From CAZCYE01 sp964502775 (GTDB lineage Bacteria; Actinomycetota; Acidimicrobiia; IMCC26256; PALSA-555), in assembly GCA_964502775.1 (NCBI GenBank), contig CAZCYE010000067.1:1-9174 (forward strand): a DNA stretch of 9,174 nucleotides, in the 5' to 3' direction. Under the pieces are notes generated by a model. It was given only the letters and a program-made list of their open reading frames with translations, did not search any database and was not told the DNA's origin. Of the stretch, positions 1 to 6,365 are shown piece after piece. Position 1 is the first letter of the stretch. Each line of letters begins with the position of its first letter. The position numbers were made by a program, and so were the translations under genes.

Positions 1-26
1 GTGATCCGCGCAAAGGGCGCTCCGAG

Positions 27-69
27 CATCTCGATGGGCATTACCCCCCACGAGTGCCATGACGAGATG
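27..69 (+). promoter_or_regulatory. Possible RNA hairpin in the leader of the sulfur-reduction operon
   Basis: CATCTCG (27-33) is the exact reverse complement of CGAGATG (63-69). Just inside, ATGGGCA (34-40) pairs with TGCCAT (55-60) if one G bulges, and GA at 61-62 bulges on the other side. This gives about 13 base pairs around a 14-base, C-rich loop. The ATG of the possible small ORF (59-61) lies in the right arm. I do not recognise a known riboswitch family here. Whether it is transcribed, or is a DNA palindrome or chance pairing, cannot be told from one sequence. Confidence 0.3.
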
Positions 70-199
70 TGTCGCCCAACCGCGGGTCGCGCCACCTGAT
101 CCGGCGCGCACCCTCAAGCCCCCGTCCCTCCTCGACCGGGAGTCGCGCGCCGTGTTCCTCGTTTTCCTGAGCCCCGACCTATACCACCAGCTCGCATGA
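59..199 (+). CDS. Possible 46-residue small ORF coupled to the sulfite reductase gene
   Basis: An ATG at 59 opens a 46-codon frame closing with TGA at 197-199. That stop overlaps the ATG of the downstream reductase (196-198) as ATGA, the same junction seen between the reductase and cysH. Roughly the last 32 codons end almost always in G or C, as in the real genes here. The first dozen do not. The peptide starts MTRCVAQPRV, is rich in proline and arginine early, has a short hydrophobic run AVFLVFL, and ends LYHQLA. I recognise no family. There is no clear Shine-Dalgarno, and the ATG lies in a potential hairpin stem. It could be a leader peptide, a short real gene, or a chance open frame in GC-rich DNA. 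It has one cysteine and lacks the poly-cysteine look of some actinobacterial cysteine-attenuation peptides. Confidence 0.3.
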   Translation: MTRCVAQPRVAPPDPARTLKPPSLLDRESRAVFLVFLSPDLYHQLA

Positions 200-1974
200 T
201 CGACGTCGCCGAGCTGCGAACCCGTCCCCTCGACACCGCGATCGAGGCGGAGCTCGACCGCTTCGACGACGCCGTGACGCGCTACCTCGCCGGCGAGATG
301 GATGACGACGCGTTCCGCGTGTTCCGCCTCAACCAGGGCATCTACGGCCAGCGCCAGGGCGGGCACAGCCAGATGGTGCGGGTGAAGATCCCGCACGGCT
401 CGGTGACGCCTGATCAGCTCGAGATGCTCGCCCACATCTCCGAGGAGTACTCCCGGGGCTGGGGCCACCTCACCACTCGCCAGAACGTGCAGTTCCACTT
501 CGTGCCGCTCGAGCGAGCGGGCGAGGCGCTGCGACTGCTCGCCGCGGTCGGGCTCACGAGCCGGGAGGCGTGCGGCGACACCGTGCGCAACGTGGCCGGC
601 TGCCACCTGGCCGGCGCGTGCCCCTTCGAGGTGCTCGACATCACGCCGTGGGCACAGGCGACGACCGACCTGTTCCTGCGCAACCCGATCGCGCAGCGCC
701 TGCCCCGAAAGTTCAAGATCAACTTCTCGGGGTGTGCCACCGACTGCGGCCAGGCCATGTTCAACGACGTCGGGGTGATCGCGGTGAACCAGCCTCGGCC
801 CGACGGCAGCGTCGAGCCCGGATTCCGCGTGTTCATCGCCGGCGGCCTGGGCGCCAATCCTCACCCGGCGCAGGCACTCGAGGAGTTCACCTCCCGCGAC
901 GAGCTGCTGCCCACGATCGAGGCCATCCTGCGGGTCCAGGACCACCACGGCAACCGCGACAACAAGTTGCGGGCCCGTTTGAAGTGGCTGGTCGACACGA
1001 TGGGCATCGACGAGCTCCGCGAGCGCATCGTCAAGGAGCGCAAGTACCTGGTCGCGTCGGCGACCTACCCCGGAGGCATCCCCTCGGTGGTGCAGGAACG
1101 GGGTGATGCGCCCGCGGGTGTGGGCACCGCGACCACCGCCGACTCCGGTACGCCGGTCGAGATCAAGGGCCTCGACCCGTTCCAGCGTTGGGAGCTCGCC
1201 AACGTCGTACGGGGCCGGGCCAACGGCACCGTGAGCGCATACGCCCACTGCCACCTCGGCGACATCACCGCCGACCAGTTCCGAGCGGTCGCCGACCTCC
1301 AGCGGGAGCTCGGCGCCGATGTGCGCATCACCAACCGCCAGAACTTCGTGCTGCGCGGGTTGTCCGAGGACCAGCTCGCCGGTCTGCACGCGCGCCTGGC
1401 CGAGCTCGACATGGCCCAGCCCGGGGCGGAGCTCGCCCGCGACGTGGTGGCCTGCCCGGGCGCCGACACGTGCAACCTCGCCGTCACCCAGTCACGCGGC
1501 CTGGCCGACGACATCGGTCAGGCCCTCGAAGAGGCCGGCCTCGCCGAAGTGGGCGGTGTGCGCATCAACATCTCGGGCTGCACCAACTCGTGTGGCCAGC
1601 ACCACACCTCCGACATCGGCTTCTTCGGGCTCGAGCGCCGCGCCCACGGCCGGGCGGCCCCCGGCTACCAGATGCTGCTCGGTGGTCGGGTGGGCCAGAT
1701 GGAGATCGCCTTCGGCGAGAAGGCCACCAAGCTCCCGGCCCGAGCGGCCTCGGAGGCCGTGGTGCGCGTCGTGCGGCGCTTCGCCGACGAGCGGAGCGCG
1801 GGCGAGACCTTCACCACCTGGCTCGACCGCGCCGGGGGCGCGAGCGCGGTGGGCACCCAGCTCAAGGAGCTCGACCAGTTCCCGCTGCCCGAGGACGCGC
1901 CCGAGTACTACACGGACTTCGACGAGACCGGCCCGTACGTGGCCGAGGTCGGTGAGAGCGAGTGCGCGACATGA
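196..1974 (+). CDS. sir: Sirohaem-dependent nitrite/sulfite reductase, probably assimilatory sulfite reductase
   Basis: This 592-residue cytoplasmic haemoprotein should reduce sulfite to sulfide by six electrons, probably from ferredoxin, since no flavoprotein domain is fused. It has the duplicated ferredoxin-like plus sirohaem/4Fe-4S layout. Substrate-site residues by comparison with E. coli CysI are R62 (VRVKIPHG), R131 (GDTVRN), and K172 and K174 (LPRKFKINF). The C-terminal half carries the cluster motif C420-x5-C426 and C462-x3-C466. Unusually, the N-terminal half has a matching set, C136-x5-C142 and C180-x3-C184, where E. coli CysI has none. The ATG at 196 places TRQNVQFHF (94-102) normally for the family. 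There is no clear Shine-Dalgarno. TATACC at 180-185 is a poor -10, and ATGA overlap with a small ORF could supply coupling. The overlap with cysH argues for sulfite; nitrite remains possible from sequence alone. Confidence 0.93.
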   Translation: MIDVAELRTRPLDTAIEAELDRFDDAVTRYLAGEMDDDAFRVFRLNQGIYGQRQGGHSQMVRVKIPHGSVTPDQLEMLAHISEEYSRGWGHLTTRQNVQFHFVPLERAGEALRLLAAVGLTSREACGDTVRNVAGCHLAGACPFEVLDITPWAQATTDLFLRNPIAQRLPRKFKINFSGCATDCGQAMFNDVGVIAVNQPRPDGSVEPGFRVFIAGGLGANPHPAQALEEFTSRDELLPTIEAILRVQDHHGNRDNKLRARLKWLVDTMGIDELRERIVKERKYLVASATYPGGIPSVVQERGDAPAGVGTATTADSGTPVEIKGLDPFQRWELANVVRGRANGTVSAYAHCHLGDITADQFRAVADLQRELGADVRITNRQNFVLRGLSEDQLAGLHARLAELDMAQPGAELARDVVACPGADTCNLAVTQSRGLADDIGQALEEAGLAEVGGVRINISGCTNSCGQHHTSDIGFFGLERRAHGRAAPGYQMLLGGRVGQMEIAFGEKATKLPARAASEAVVRVVRRFADERSAGETFTTWLDRAGGASAVGTQLKELDQFPLPEDAPEYYTDFDETGPYVAEVGESECAT

Positions 1975-2684
1975 GCGAGGTGAGCGCCCTCGGGCACGGC
2001 CACGGCGCGCCCGGCGACGCCGACGTCCTCCCCGATCTGCGCGAGCTTGCTCGAATCTCCGACGAGCTCGAGACCCGGCCTGCCACCGCAGCGATCGAGT
2101 GGGCCGCGGACCAGTTCGGCGAGGGCCTCGTGCTCGCGTCGTCGTTCCAGGACTGCGTGCTCATCGACCTCGCCGTGCAGGTGAAGCCCGGCATCGAGGT
2201 CGTCTTCCTCGACACCCAGTACCACTTCGACGAGACCCTCGCCTACATGGAGGCAGTGCGGCAGCGCTACGACCTCAACCTGCGGGTCATGACCCCCGAC
2301 ATCGATCCCGACAACCGCTGGCTCAACGACCCCGATGGCTGCTGCGCGGCCCGCAAGGTGGTGCCGATGGCCAAGGCGCTTGCGGGCAAGGCGGCGTGGA
2401 TGACGGGGCTCCGGCGCGAGGAGGCGCCGACGCGCGCCAAGGCGCCGGTCGTCGGCTACGACGTAGGCCGCGGGCTCGTGAAGATCAACCCGATCGCCGC
2501 GTGGAGCCACCTCGACGTGCGGCGCTACGCGGACGACCACGACCTTCCCGAGCACCCGCTTCGTGACCAGGGGTACACGTCGATCGGTTGCTGGCCCTGC
2601 ACGCTCCCCGTCGCCGAGGGCGCGGACGAGCGCGCGGGACGGTGGGCGGGGCGCGACAAGCTGGAGTGCGGGCTCCACAGCTGA
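1971..2684 (+). CDS. cysH: Adenylylsulfate (APS) reductase, 4Fe-4S type, CysH family
   Basis: This 237-residue cytoplasmic enzyme reduces adenylylsulfate to sulfite and AMP with thioredoxin, feeding the sulfite reductase encoded just before it. Visible in order are the nucleotide-loop motif ASSFQD (56-61), LDTQYHFDET (80-89), the cysteine pair C124-C125 (CCAARK), LRREE (147-151), C207-x2-C210 (GCWPC) and the C-terminal ECGLH with catalytic C233. The CC plus CxxC pattern marks the iron-sulfur form, which normally prefers APS over PAPS; that preference comes from the family, not from direct evidence. I chose the ATG at 1971 because it overlaps the upstream stop as ATGA and has GGTGAG and GAG runs 10-20 bases before it. 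A GTG at 1962 would add three residues. No sulfate-activation genes are visible downstream, so they must lie elsewhere. Confidence 0.94.
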   Translation: MSEVSALGHGHGAPGDADVLPDLRELARISDELETRPATAAIEWAADQFGEGLVLASSFQDCVLIDLAVQVKPGIEVVFLDTQYHFDETLAYMEAVRQRYDLNLRVMTPDIDPDNRWLNDPDGCCAARKVVPMAKALAGKAAWMTGLRREEAPTRAKAPVVGYDVGRGLVKINPIAAWSHLDVRRYADDHDLPEHPLRDQGYTSIGCWPCTLPVAEGADERAGRWAGRDKLECGLHS

Positions 2685-2735
2685 GCGGGGACACATCGGC
2701 GCCTCTCGGTCGCCGGGCCGGAACGGGTCGTCTGG

Positions 2736-2749
2736 CAACATCGCAGGTG
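2736..2749 (+). promoter_or_regulatory. Weak candidate promoter just before murT
   Basis: CAACAT at 2736-2741 matches the actinobacterial TANNNT -10 in all but the first base. It lies 5 bases before a GTG (2747) and 8 before the ATG (2750), a spacing that would fit a leaderless or nearly leaderless transcript. I see no convincing -35. The 65-base interval after cysH also holds a short CGGCG/CGCCG hairpin (2697-2715) without a T tract. murT-gatD may therefore have their own promoter or be read through from cysH. Confidence 0.25.
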
Positions 2750-3988
2750 ATGCCCACGCTTCGAACCCGCCTCGCCGTCGCGGCCGGACGCGCGGCGGGC
2801 CGGCTGTCCCGAGCGACCGGTCGGGGCGCCGGAGCCACGATCAGCGGCCGGGTCATCAACGCCGTCGCCCCCGGCGCGCTGACCGAGCTCGCCCGTGACC
2901 TACGGGTCGCGCTGGTCTCGGCCACCAACGGCAAGACGACCACCACCCGGTTGCTCACCGCCGCGGTGCGGGCGGGGGGATTCGCCGTCGCCAGCAACGC
3001 GACCGGTGCCAACCTCACCTCGGGCATCGCGCCGGCCCTGGCGGGCGCGGGGGAGGCTCGCGTGGCCGTGCTCGAGGTGGACGAGCGGGTGGTGGCCAGG
3101 GTCGTCGACCCGCTCGGGGCGGAGCTGCTCGTGCTCGGCAACCTGAGCCGCGACCAGCTCGACCGCTACGGCGAGGTGCACGCCCTCAGCGACGCGTGGC
3201 GGGCCGTGACCGAGTCGCATCCCGACGTGGCCGTCGTCGCCAACGCGTCGGATCCCCACGTGGTATGGGCGGCCCAGCCCGCGCCGCACATCACGTGGGT
3301 GGCGCTCGGCCTCACCTGGCGCCAGGACGCGGCCACCTGCCCCGGGTGCGCCGAGCTGTTGACGTGGACGGCGGACCGCTTCGCGTGCCCCGGCTGCGGC
3401 TTCGCCCAGCCCGACGCACCGAACCGGCTCGAGGGCTCGACCCTCGTGCTCGACGGCCACGCCGTGCCACTCGCGCTCGCGCTCGGTGGGCACTGGAACC
3501 TCGCCAACGCCGCCCTGGCGGTGACTGCGGCCACGGCCCATTTCGGGGTGGCGCCCCAGGCCGCGGCCGACGCGGTGGGCGCGGTCACCAGCGTGGCCGG
3601 GCGCTCCATGGCGGTACCCCTGGGCGACGGTCGCACCGCCACATTGCTGTTGGCCAAGAACCCCGCCGGTTGGACCGAGGTGCTCCGGTTCCTGGGCGAG
3701 CGCGACGGCGCGGTCGTGCTCGCGGTGAACGCCCGCGTCGCGGACGGCAAGGACCCCTCGTGGCTCTGGGACGTGCCCTACGAGTGGCTCGAGGGCAAGC
3801 AGGTGGCCGCGGCCGGAGAGCGGTGCCTCGACGTGGCCGTGCGGCTGCGCTACGCCAACCTCGACCCGTTGATCGAGCCCGACCCCCTCGCGGGCGCGCG
3901 GGCGCTGCCCGGCGACGCGGTGCACATCGTGGCGTCGTACACCCAGTTCTCCGCGCTGTACCGACGCTTCGGAGCGGGAAACCCGTGA
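2750..3988 (+). CDS. murT: Lipid II isoglutaminyl synthase, Mur ligase-like subunit MurT
   Basis: This is the ATP-dependent ligase half of the MurT-GatD complex, which converts D-glutamate to D-isoglutamine in the lipid II stem peptide at the inner face of the membrane. The 412-residue protein shows the Mur ligase nucleotide loop ATNGKTTTTR (58-67), the acidic EVDE (109-112), NLSRDQLDRYGE (131-142), a Cys4 zinc ribbon typical of MurT (C197-x2-C200, C213-x2-C216), and GGHWNLANA (246-254). A C-terminal DUF1727-type domain contains NPAGWTEVLR (304-313) and ADGKDPSWLWDV (331-342), an acidic region which in the family contacts the glutaminase active site. Length is normal. I take the ATG at 2750; GTG at 2747 is one codon upstream in frame. 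gatD overlaps its stop by four bases. Confidence 0.95.
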   Translation: MPTLRTRLAVAAGRAAGRLSRATGRGAGATISGRVINAVAPGALTELARDLRVALVSATNGKTTTTRLLTAAVRAGGFAVASNATGANLTSGIAPALAGAGEARVAVLEVDERVVARVVDPLGAELLVLGNLSRDQLDRYGEVHALSDAWRAVTESHPDVAVVANASDPHVVWAAQPAPHITWVALGLTWRQDAATCPGCAELLTWTADRFACPGCGFAQPDAPNRLEGSTLVLDGHAVPLALALGGHWNLANAALAVTAATAHFGVAPQAAADAVGAVTSVAGRSMAVPLGDGRTATLLLAKNPAGWTEVLRFLGERDGAVVLAVNARVADGKDPSWLWDVPYEWLEGKQVAAAGERCLDVAVRLRYANLDPLIEPDPLAGARALPGDAVHIVASYTQFSALYRRFGAGNP

Positions 3989-4743
3989 CCCGGGAGTCCT
4001 CGGTGCGCGTGGGTCTCGTGTATCCCGAGCTGCTCGGCACCTACGGCGACCGCGGCAACGCGGTGGTGCTCGTGCAGCGGTGTCGCTGGCGCGGCATCCC
4101 CGCCGAGCTGGTGGAGGTGGCCGCCGGCGCCCCGGTGCCCGACTCGCTCGACGTGTACCTGATGGGCGGCGGTGAGGACGACCCCCAGCATCTGGCCGCC
4201 GCGGGGCTGCGCGCCTCGCGCGCCGGCATCGAGCGAGCCATCGGGTCCGGCGCTGCGGTGCTCGCGGTGTGCGCCGGGTTCCAGCTCGTGGGACACCGCT
4301 ACGAGGCCGCCGACGGCTCCGTGCTCGAAGGCATCGGCCTGGTGGACGCGGTGACCCGCGCCGGGCGCAACCGGCTCATCGGCGAGGTGATCGTGGAGCC
4401 TGCGCTACCACTTCCCACCCTCACCGGCTTCGAGAACCACGCCGGGCGCACGACGCTCGGGCCGGGTGTGGCACCGCTGGGACGCGTGATCGCCGGCGGA
4501 GGCAACGGTGACGGGAGCGGCACGGATGGCGCGTACGTCGGCCGGGTGATCGGCACCTACCTGCACGGTCCGGTGCTGCCCCGCAACCCCGCGCTGGCCG
4601 ACCTCATCCTGGCCTGGGTGGCCGGACCGCTCGCGCCGCTCGACGACCCGCTCGAGGGGCGCCTGCGCCGCGAGCGCCTGCGCGCCGGGAGCGCGCGCGG
4701 CGTGCGGCGCTTCGTCCAGGACCGCATGCTCGCCCGGGGTTGA
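3985..4743 (+). CDS. gatD: Lipid II isoglutaminyl synthase, glutamine amidotransferase subunit GatD
   Basis: This 252-residue class I, CobB/CobQ-like glutaminase releases ammonia from glutamine and passes it to MurT for amidation of lipid II. It shows LLGTYGDRGNAVVL (16-29), the LMGGGEDDPQ segment (59-68), the nucleophile C96 in AVLAVCAGFQ (91-100), GFENHAGRT (148-156) and the catalytic histidine H194 in TYLHGPVLPRNP (191-202). The third member of the triad is supplied by MurT in studied complexes. The GTG start at 3985 overlaps the murT stop as GTGA, with GGAG and GGGA 5-14 bases upstream, so the two subunits are probably made together. The arginine-rich C-terminus (226-252) ends at a TGA that contains the first base of the 61-bp repeat array. 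Confidence 0.94.
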   Translation: MTRESSVRVGLVYPELLGTYGDRGNAVVLVQRCRWRGIPAELVEVAAGAPVPDSLDVYLMGGGEDDPQHLAAAGLRASRAGIERAIGSGAAVLAVCAGFQLVGHRYEAADGSVLEGIGLVDAVTRAGRNRLIGEVIVEPALPLPTLTGFENHAGRTTLGPGVAPLGRVIAGGGNGDGSGTDGAYVGRVIGTYLHGPVLPRNPALADLILAWVAGPLAPLDDPLEGRLRRERLRAGSARGVRRFVQDRMLARG

Positions 4744-5012
4744 CGGAGCGGCAAGCGCCCGCGAGGCGGGTAACCCGCCGAGCAGCGAGACGCGACCAGG
4801 AAGACGGAGCGGCAAGCGCCCGCGAGGCGGGTAACCCGCCGAGCAGCGAGACGCGACNNNNNNNNNNNNNNNNNNNNNNNNNNNNNNNNNNNNNNNNNNN
4901 NNNNNNNNNNNNNNNNNNNNNNNNNNNNNNNNNNNNNNNNNNNNNNNNNNNNNNNNNGCGCCCGCGAGGCGGGTAACCCGCCGAGCAGCGAGACGCGACC
5001 AGGAAGACGGAG
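4742..5012 (+). repeat. 61-bp tandem repeat array between convergent gatD and ispG
   Basis: The unit beginning GACGGAGCGGCAAGCGCCCG is exactly 61 bases. A complete copy is at 4742-4802. A second copy is visible to base 55 (4803-4857) before the N gap, and a third is visible from base 14 after it (4958-5005). The first seven bases recur at 5006-5012, where identity ends. Visible copies are identical. Each unit has the palindrome GGCGGGT-A-ACCCGCC (4765-4779, 4826-4840, 4968-4982) and, just before it, CCCGC-GAG-GCGGG, so two hairpins compete for the same GCGGG. With no unique spacers, and with a 61-base period that shifts reading frame each copy, it is neither CRISPR nor a protein repeat. It may be a REP-like intergenic element or serve as a two-way terminator, though no T tract follows the hairpins. 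Confidence 0.9.
4858..4957. other. Assembly gap of 100 N inside the repeat array
   Basis: Exactly 100 N replace unknown sequence, the usual placeholder for a gap of unknown size. The distance between matching repeat positions across it (4816 to 4958, 142 bases) is not a multiple of 61, so 100 is not the true length if the array is regular. Uninterrupted units would require 19 + 61n missing bases. Confidence 0.97.
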
Positions 5013-5038
5013 GCCCACGCCATCGATCTCGAGACCGC

Positions 5039-6247
5039 TCAGCGCTCCTCGGCGAGCTCGCGGATCTTGGCGATCTTCTCGTCGGCGTGATTCACGTCGG
5101 CGCCCTGCAGCTCGATGAGCTCCTCGCGCTCGGCGGCGGCGATGGCTTCGGCGTTCTCGTCGGCTGCCGCGAGGCGGGCCTCGATGCCCTCCTCCACGAT
5201 GCGCTCGGCCTCGTCGACCAGCGCCGTGACCATGTCGGCCTCGGGCACCACGCGCACCACCTTGCCCCGCACGAACAGGTGGCCCTTGCCCCGACCCGCG
5301 GCGATGCCGAGATCGGCGTTGCGGGCCTCGCCGGGCCCGTTGACCACACAGCCCATCACCGCCACCTGGAGCGGGATGTTGCGCTCGGTGAGCGCGTCCT
5401 GGGCCTGGCGGGCCACGCCGATCACGTCGACCTCGGCCCGCCCGCACGACGGGCACGCGATGAGGTCGAGTCCCTTGCGCTCGCGCAGCCCCAGCGCCTC
5501 GAGCAACGTCCGCCCCGCGACGGCTTCCTCCACCGGGTCGGCGGTGAGCGAGTAGCGGATGGTGTCGCCGATGCCCTCGGCGAGCAGCGTGCCGATGCCC
5601 GCAGTCGACTTCACGAGCCCTTGGGGTGGCGGACCGGCCTCGGTCACGCCGAGGTGCAGCGGGTGATCAACGGTGTCGGCGAGCATCCGGTACGCGTCGA
5701 TCATCAGCGCCACGTTGGAAGCCTTCACCGAGATCTTCACGTCGTCGAAGTCGACCTCGCGGAAGTGGTCGAGCTCACGCACGGCGCTCGCGACGAGCGC
5801 CTCGGGGGTCATGCCGTGTTCGGCCTCGATGTCGGGGTCGAGGCTGCCGGCGTTCACCCCGATGCGGATGGGCAGACCGCGGTCCTTGGCCTCGCGGGCC
5901 ACGGCCTTGATCTGGTCGGGCTTGCGGATGTTGCCCGGGTTGAGCCGCAGCGCCTGCACGCCCGCCTCCATCGCGGCGAGCGCGAGGCGGTACTGGAAGT
6001 GGATGTCGGCGATGATCGGCACCGGCGAGCGGGGCACGATCTGGGCCAGCCCTTCGGCGGCCTTCTCCTCGTTGCACGTGCAGCGCACGATGTCGGCGCC
6101 CGCGGCGGCCAGCGCGTAGATCTGGGCGAGCGTGCCCTCCACATCGGCGGTCTTGGTGGTGGTCATCGACTGCACCGACACCGGCGCGTCGCCACCGACC
6201 GCGACCGCACCCACCTGCACCTGACGGGTCTTGCGGCGGGCGTTCAC
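5039..6247 (-). CDS. ispG: 4-hydroxy-3-methylbut-2-enyl diphosphate synthase IspG (GcpE)
   Basis: This 402-residue cytoplasmic enzyme catalyses the penultimate step of the MEP isoprenoid pathway, the reductive ring opening of methylerythritol cyclodiphosphate. An N-terminal TIM-barrel part shows VSVQSMTTTKT (23-33), RCTCNEEKAA (55-64), IIADIHFQYRLAL (78-90) and RLNPGNI (101-107). The C-terminal iron-sulfur part has C265 and C268 (CPSCGR), C300 (GCVVNGPGE) and E307, equivalent to the cluster ligands of E. coli IspG. After the usual end, residues about 355-402 form an Ala/Glu-rich tail that looks helical. The start is GTG at 6247-6245. It lacks a Shine-Dalgarno but has TAACCT six bases upstream, consistent with leaderless translation. 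In Mycobacterium this gene follows dxr and rip1 directly; here a toxin-antitoxin pair on the other strand separates it from them. Confidence 0.97.
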   Translation of the reverse strand: MNARRKTRQVQVGAVAVGGDAPVSVQSMTTTKTADVEGTLAQIYALAAAGADIVRCTCNEEKAAEGLAQIVPRSPVPIIADIHFQYRLALAAMEAGVQALRLNPGNIRKPDQIKAVAREAKDRGLPIRIGVNAGSLDPDIEAEHGMTPEALVASAVRELDHFREVDFDDVKISVKASNVALMIDAYRMLADTVDHPLHLGVTEAGPPPQGLVKSTAGIGTLLAEGIGDTIRYSLTADPVEEAVAGRTLLEALGLRERKGLDLIACPSCGRAEVDVIGVARQAQDALTERNIPLQVAVMGCVVNGPGEARNADLGIAAGRGKGHLFVRGKVVRVVPEADMVTALVDEAERIVEEGIEARLAAADENAEAIAAAEREELIELQGADVNHADEKIAKIRELAEER

Positions 6248-6253
6248 GTGAGC

Positions 6254-6259
6254 AGGTTA
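6254..6259 (-). promoter_or_regulatory. Likely -10 element of a leaderless ispG promoter
   Basis: On the - strand TAACCT fits the TANNNT -10 consensus. It ends exactly six bases before the ispG GTG, so transcription would begin at or beside the start codon. No Shine-Dalgarno is present, which agrees. I see no good -35. The vapB -10 has the same spacing to its own start codon on the other strand. Confidence 0.5.
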
Positions 6260-6329
6260 GGGGCTGGCCTTGTGCCCCCCGGATCGCAGCGGAGGCCTGG
6301 TTCGGCGTTGGCGCCCCTCGGAGGACCGA

Positions 6330-6365
6330 CTTACATCACTTGGTGATGATTGTTATCATCTGGTG
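6330..6365 (+). promoter_or_regulatory. vapB promoter with overlapping palindromic operator
   Basis: TATCAT (6354-6359) is a strong -10 lying six bases before the vapB ATG. CTTACA (6330-6335), 18 bases upstream, matches four of six bases of a -35. Between and over them lie two perfect 6-bp inverted repeats, CATCAC-TTG-GTGATG (6334-6348) and GATGAT-TGTT-ATCATC (6345-6360). The octamer TGGTGATG occurs at 6341-6348 and again at 6361-6368, 20 bases apart. Ribbon-helix-helix antitoxins usually bind such repeats and repress their own operon, so this is the probable operator. The binding is inferred, not shown. Confidence 0.65.

Noticed and set aside
1..41. Possible divergent gene starting at 41 on the - strand (MPIEMLGAPFARI and on)
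   Set aside because: Only 13 codons are visible, and the G run before the ATG is too close to act as a normal ribosome binding site. It could be real, but the window cannot support it.
1..99. Tail of an upstream + strand gene ending with TGA at 97-99, or a leader peptide from ATG 34 with two cysteines
   Set aside because: The frame is open for only 32 codons, with weaker G/C-ending codon use than the real genes and no recognisable motif. It also overlaps the other candidate small ORF.
1..195. SAM-type riboswitch before the sulfur genes
   Set aside because: I looked for conserved core sequences of SAM riboswitch families and did not recognise one. Only an unassigned hairpin is visible.
1319..2566. 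Long + strand frame crossing the reductase and cysH
   Set aside because: It is a frame-shifted reading of both genes, rich in Arg, Pro and Ser with no motif, while the true frames carry catalytic residues.
2685..2749. Terminator between cysH and murT
   Set aside because: The only hairpin (2697-2715) has a 5-bp stem, a 9-base loop and no T tract, too weak to call.
4742..5012. CRISPR array
   Set aside because: The 61-base units abut directly without unique spacers, and no cas genes are present.
4557..5456. - strand frame running through the N gap and repeats
   Set aside because: It depends on the 100 N placeholder length, and the 61-base period changes frame in each copy. The same repeat is read in three different frames.
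5087..6346. Long open frame on the + strand opposite ispG
   Set aside because: It is an antisense shadow made by the G/C-ending codons of ispG. Its histidine- and glycine-rich translation resembles nothing, while the - strand matches IspG with all cluster ligands.
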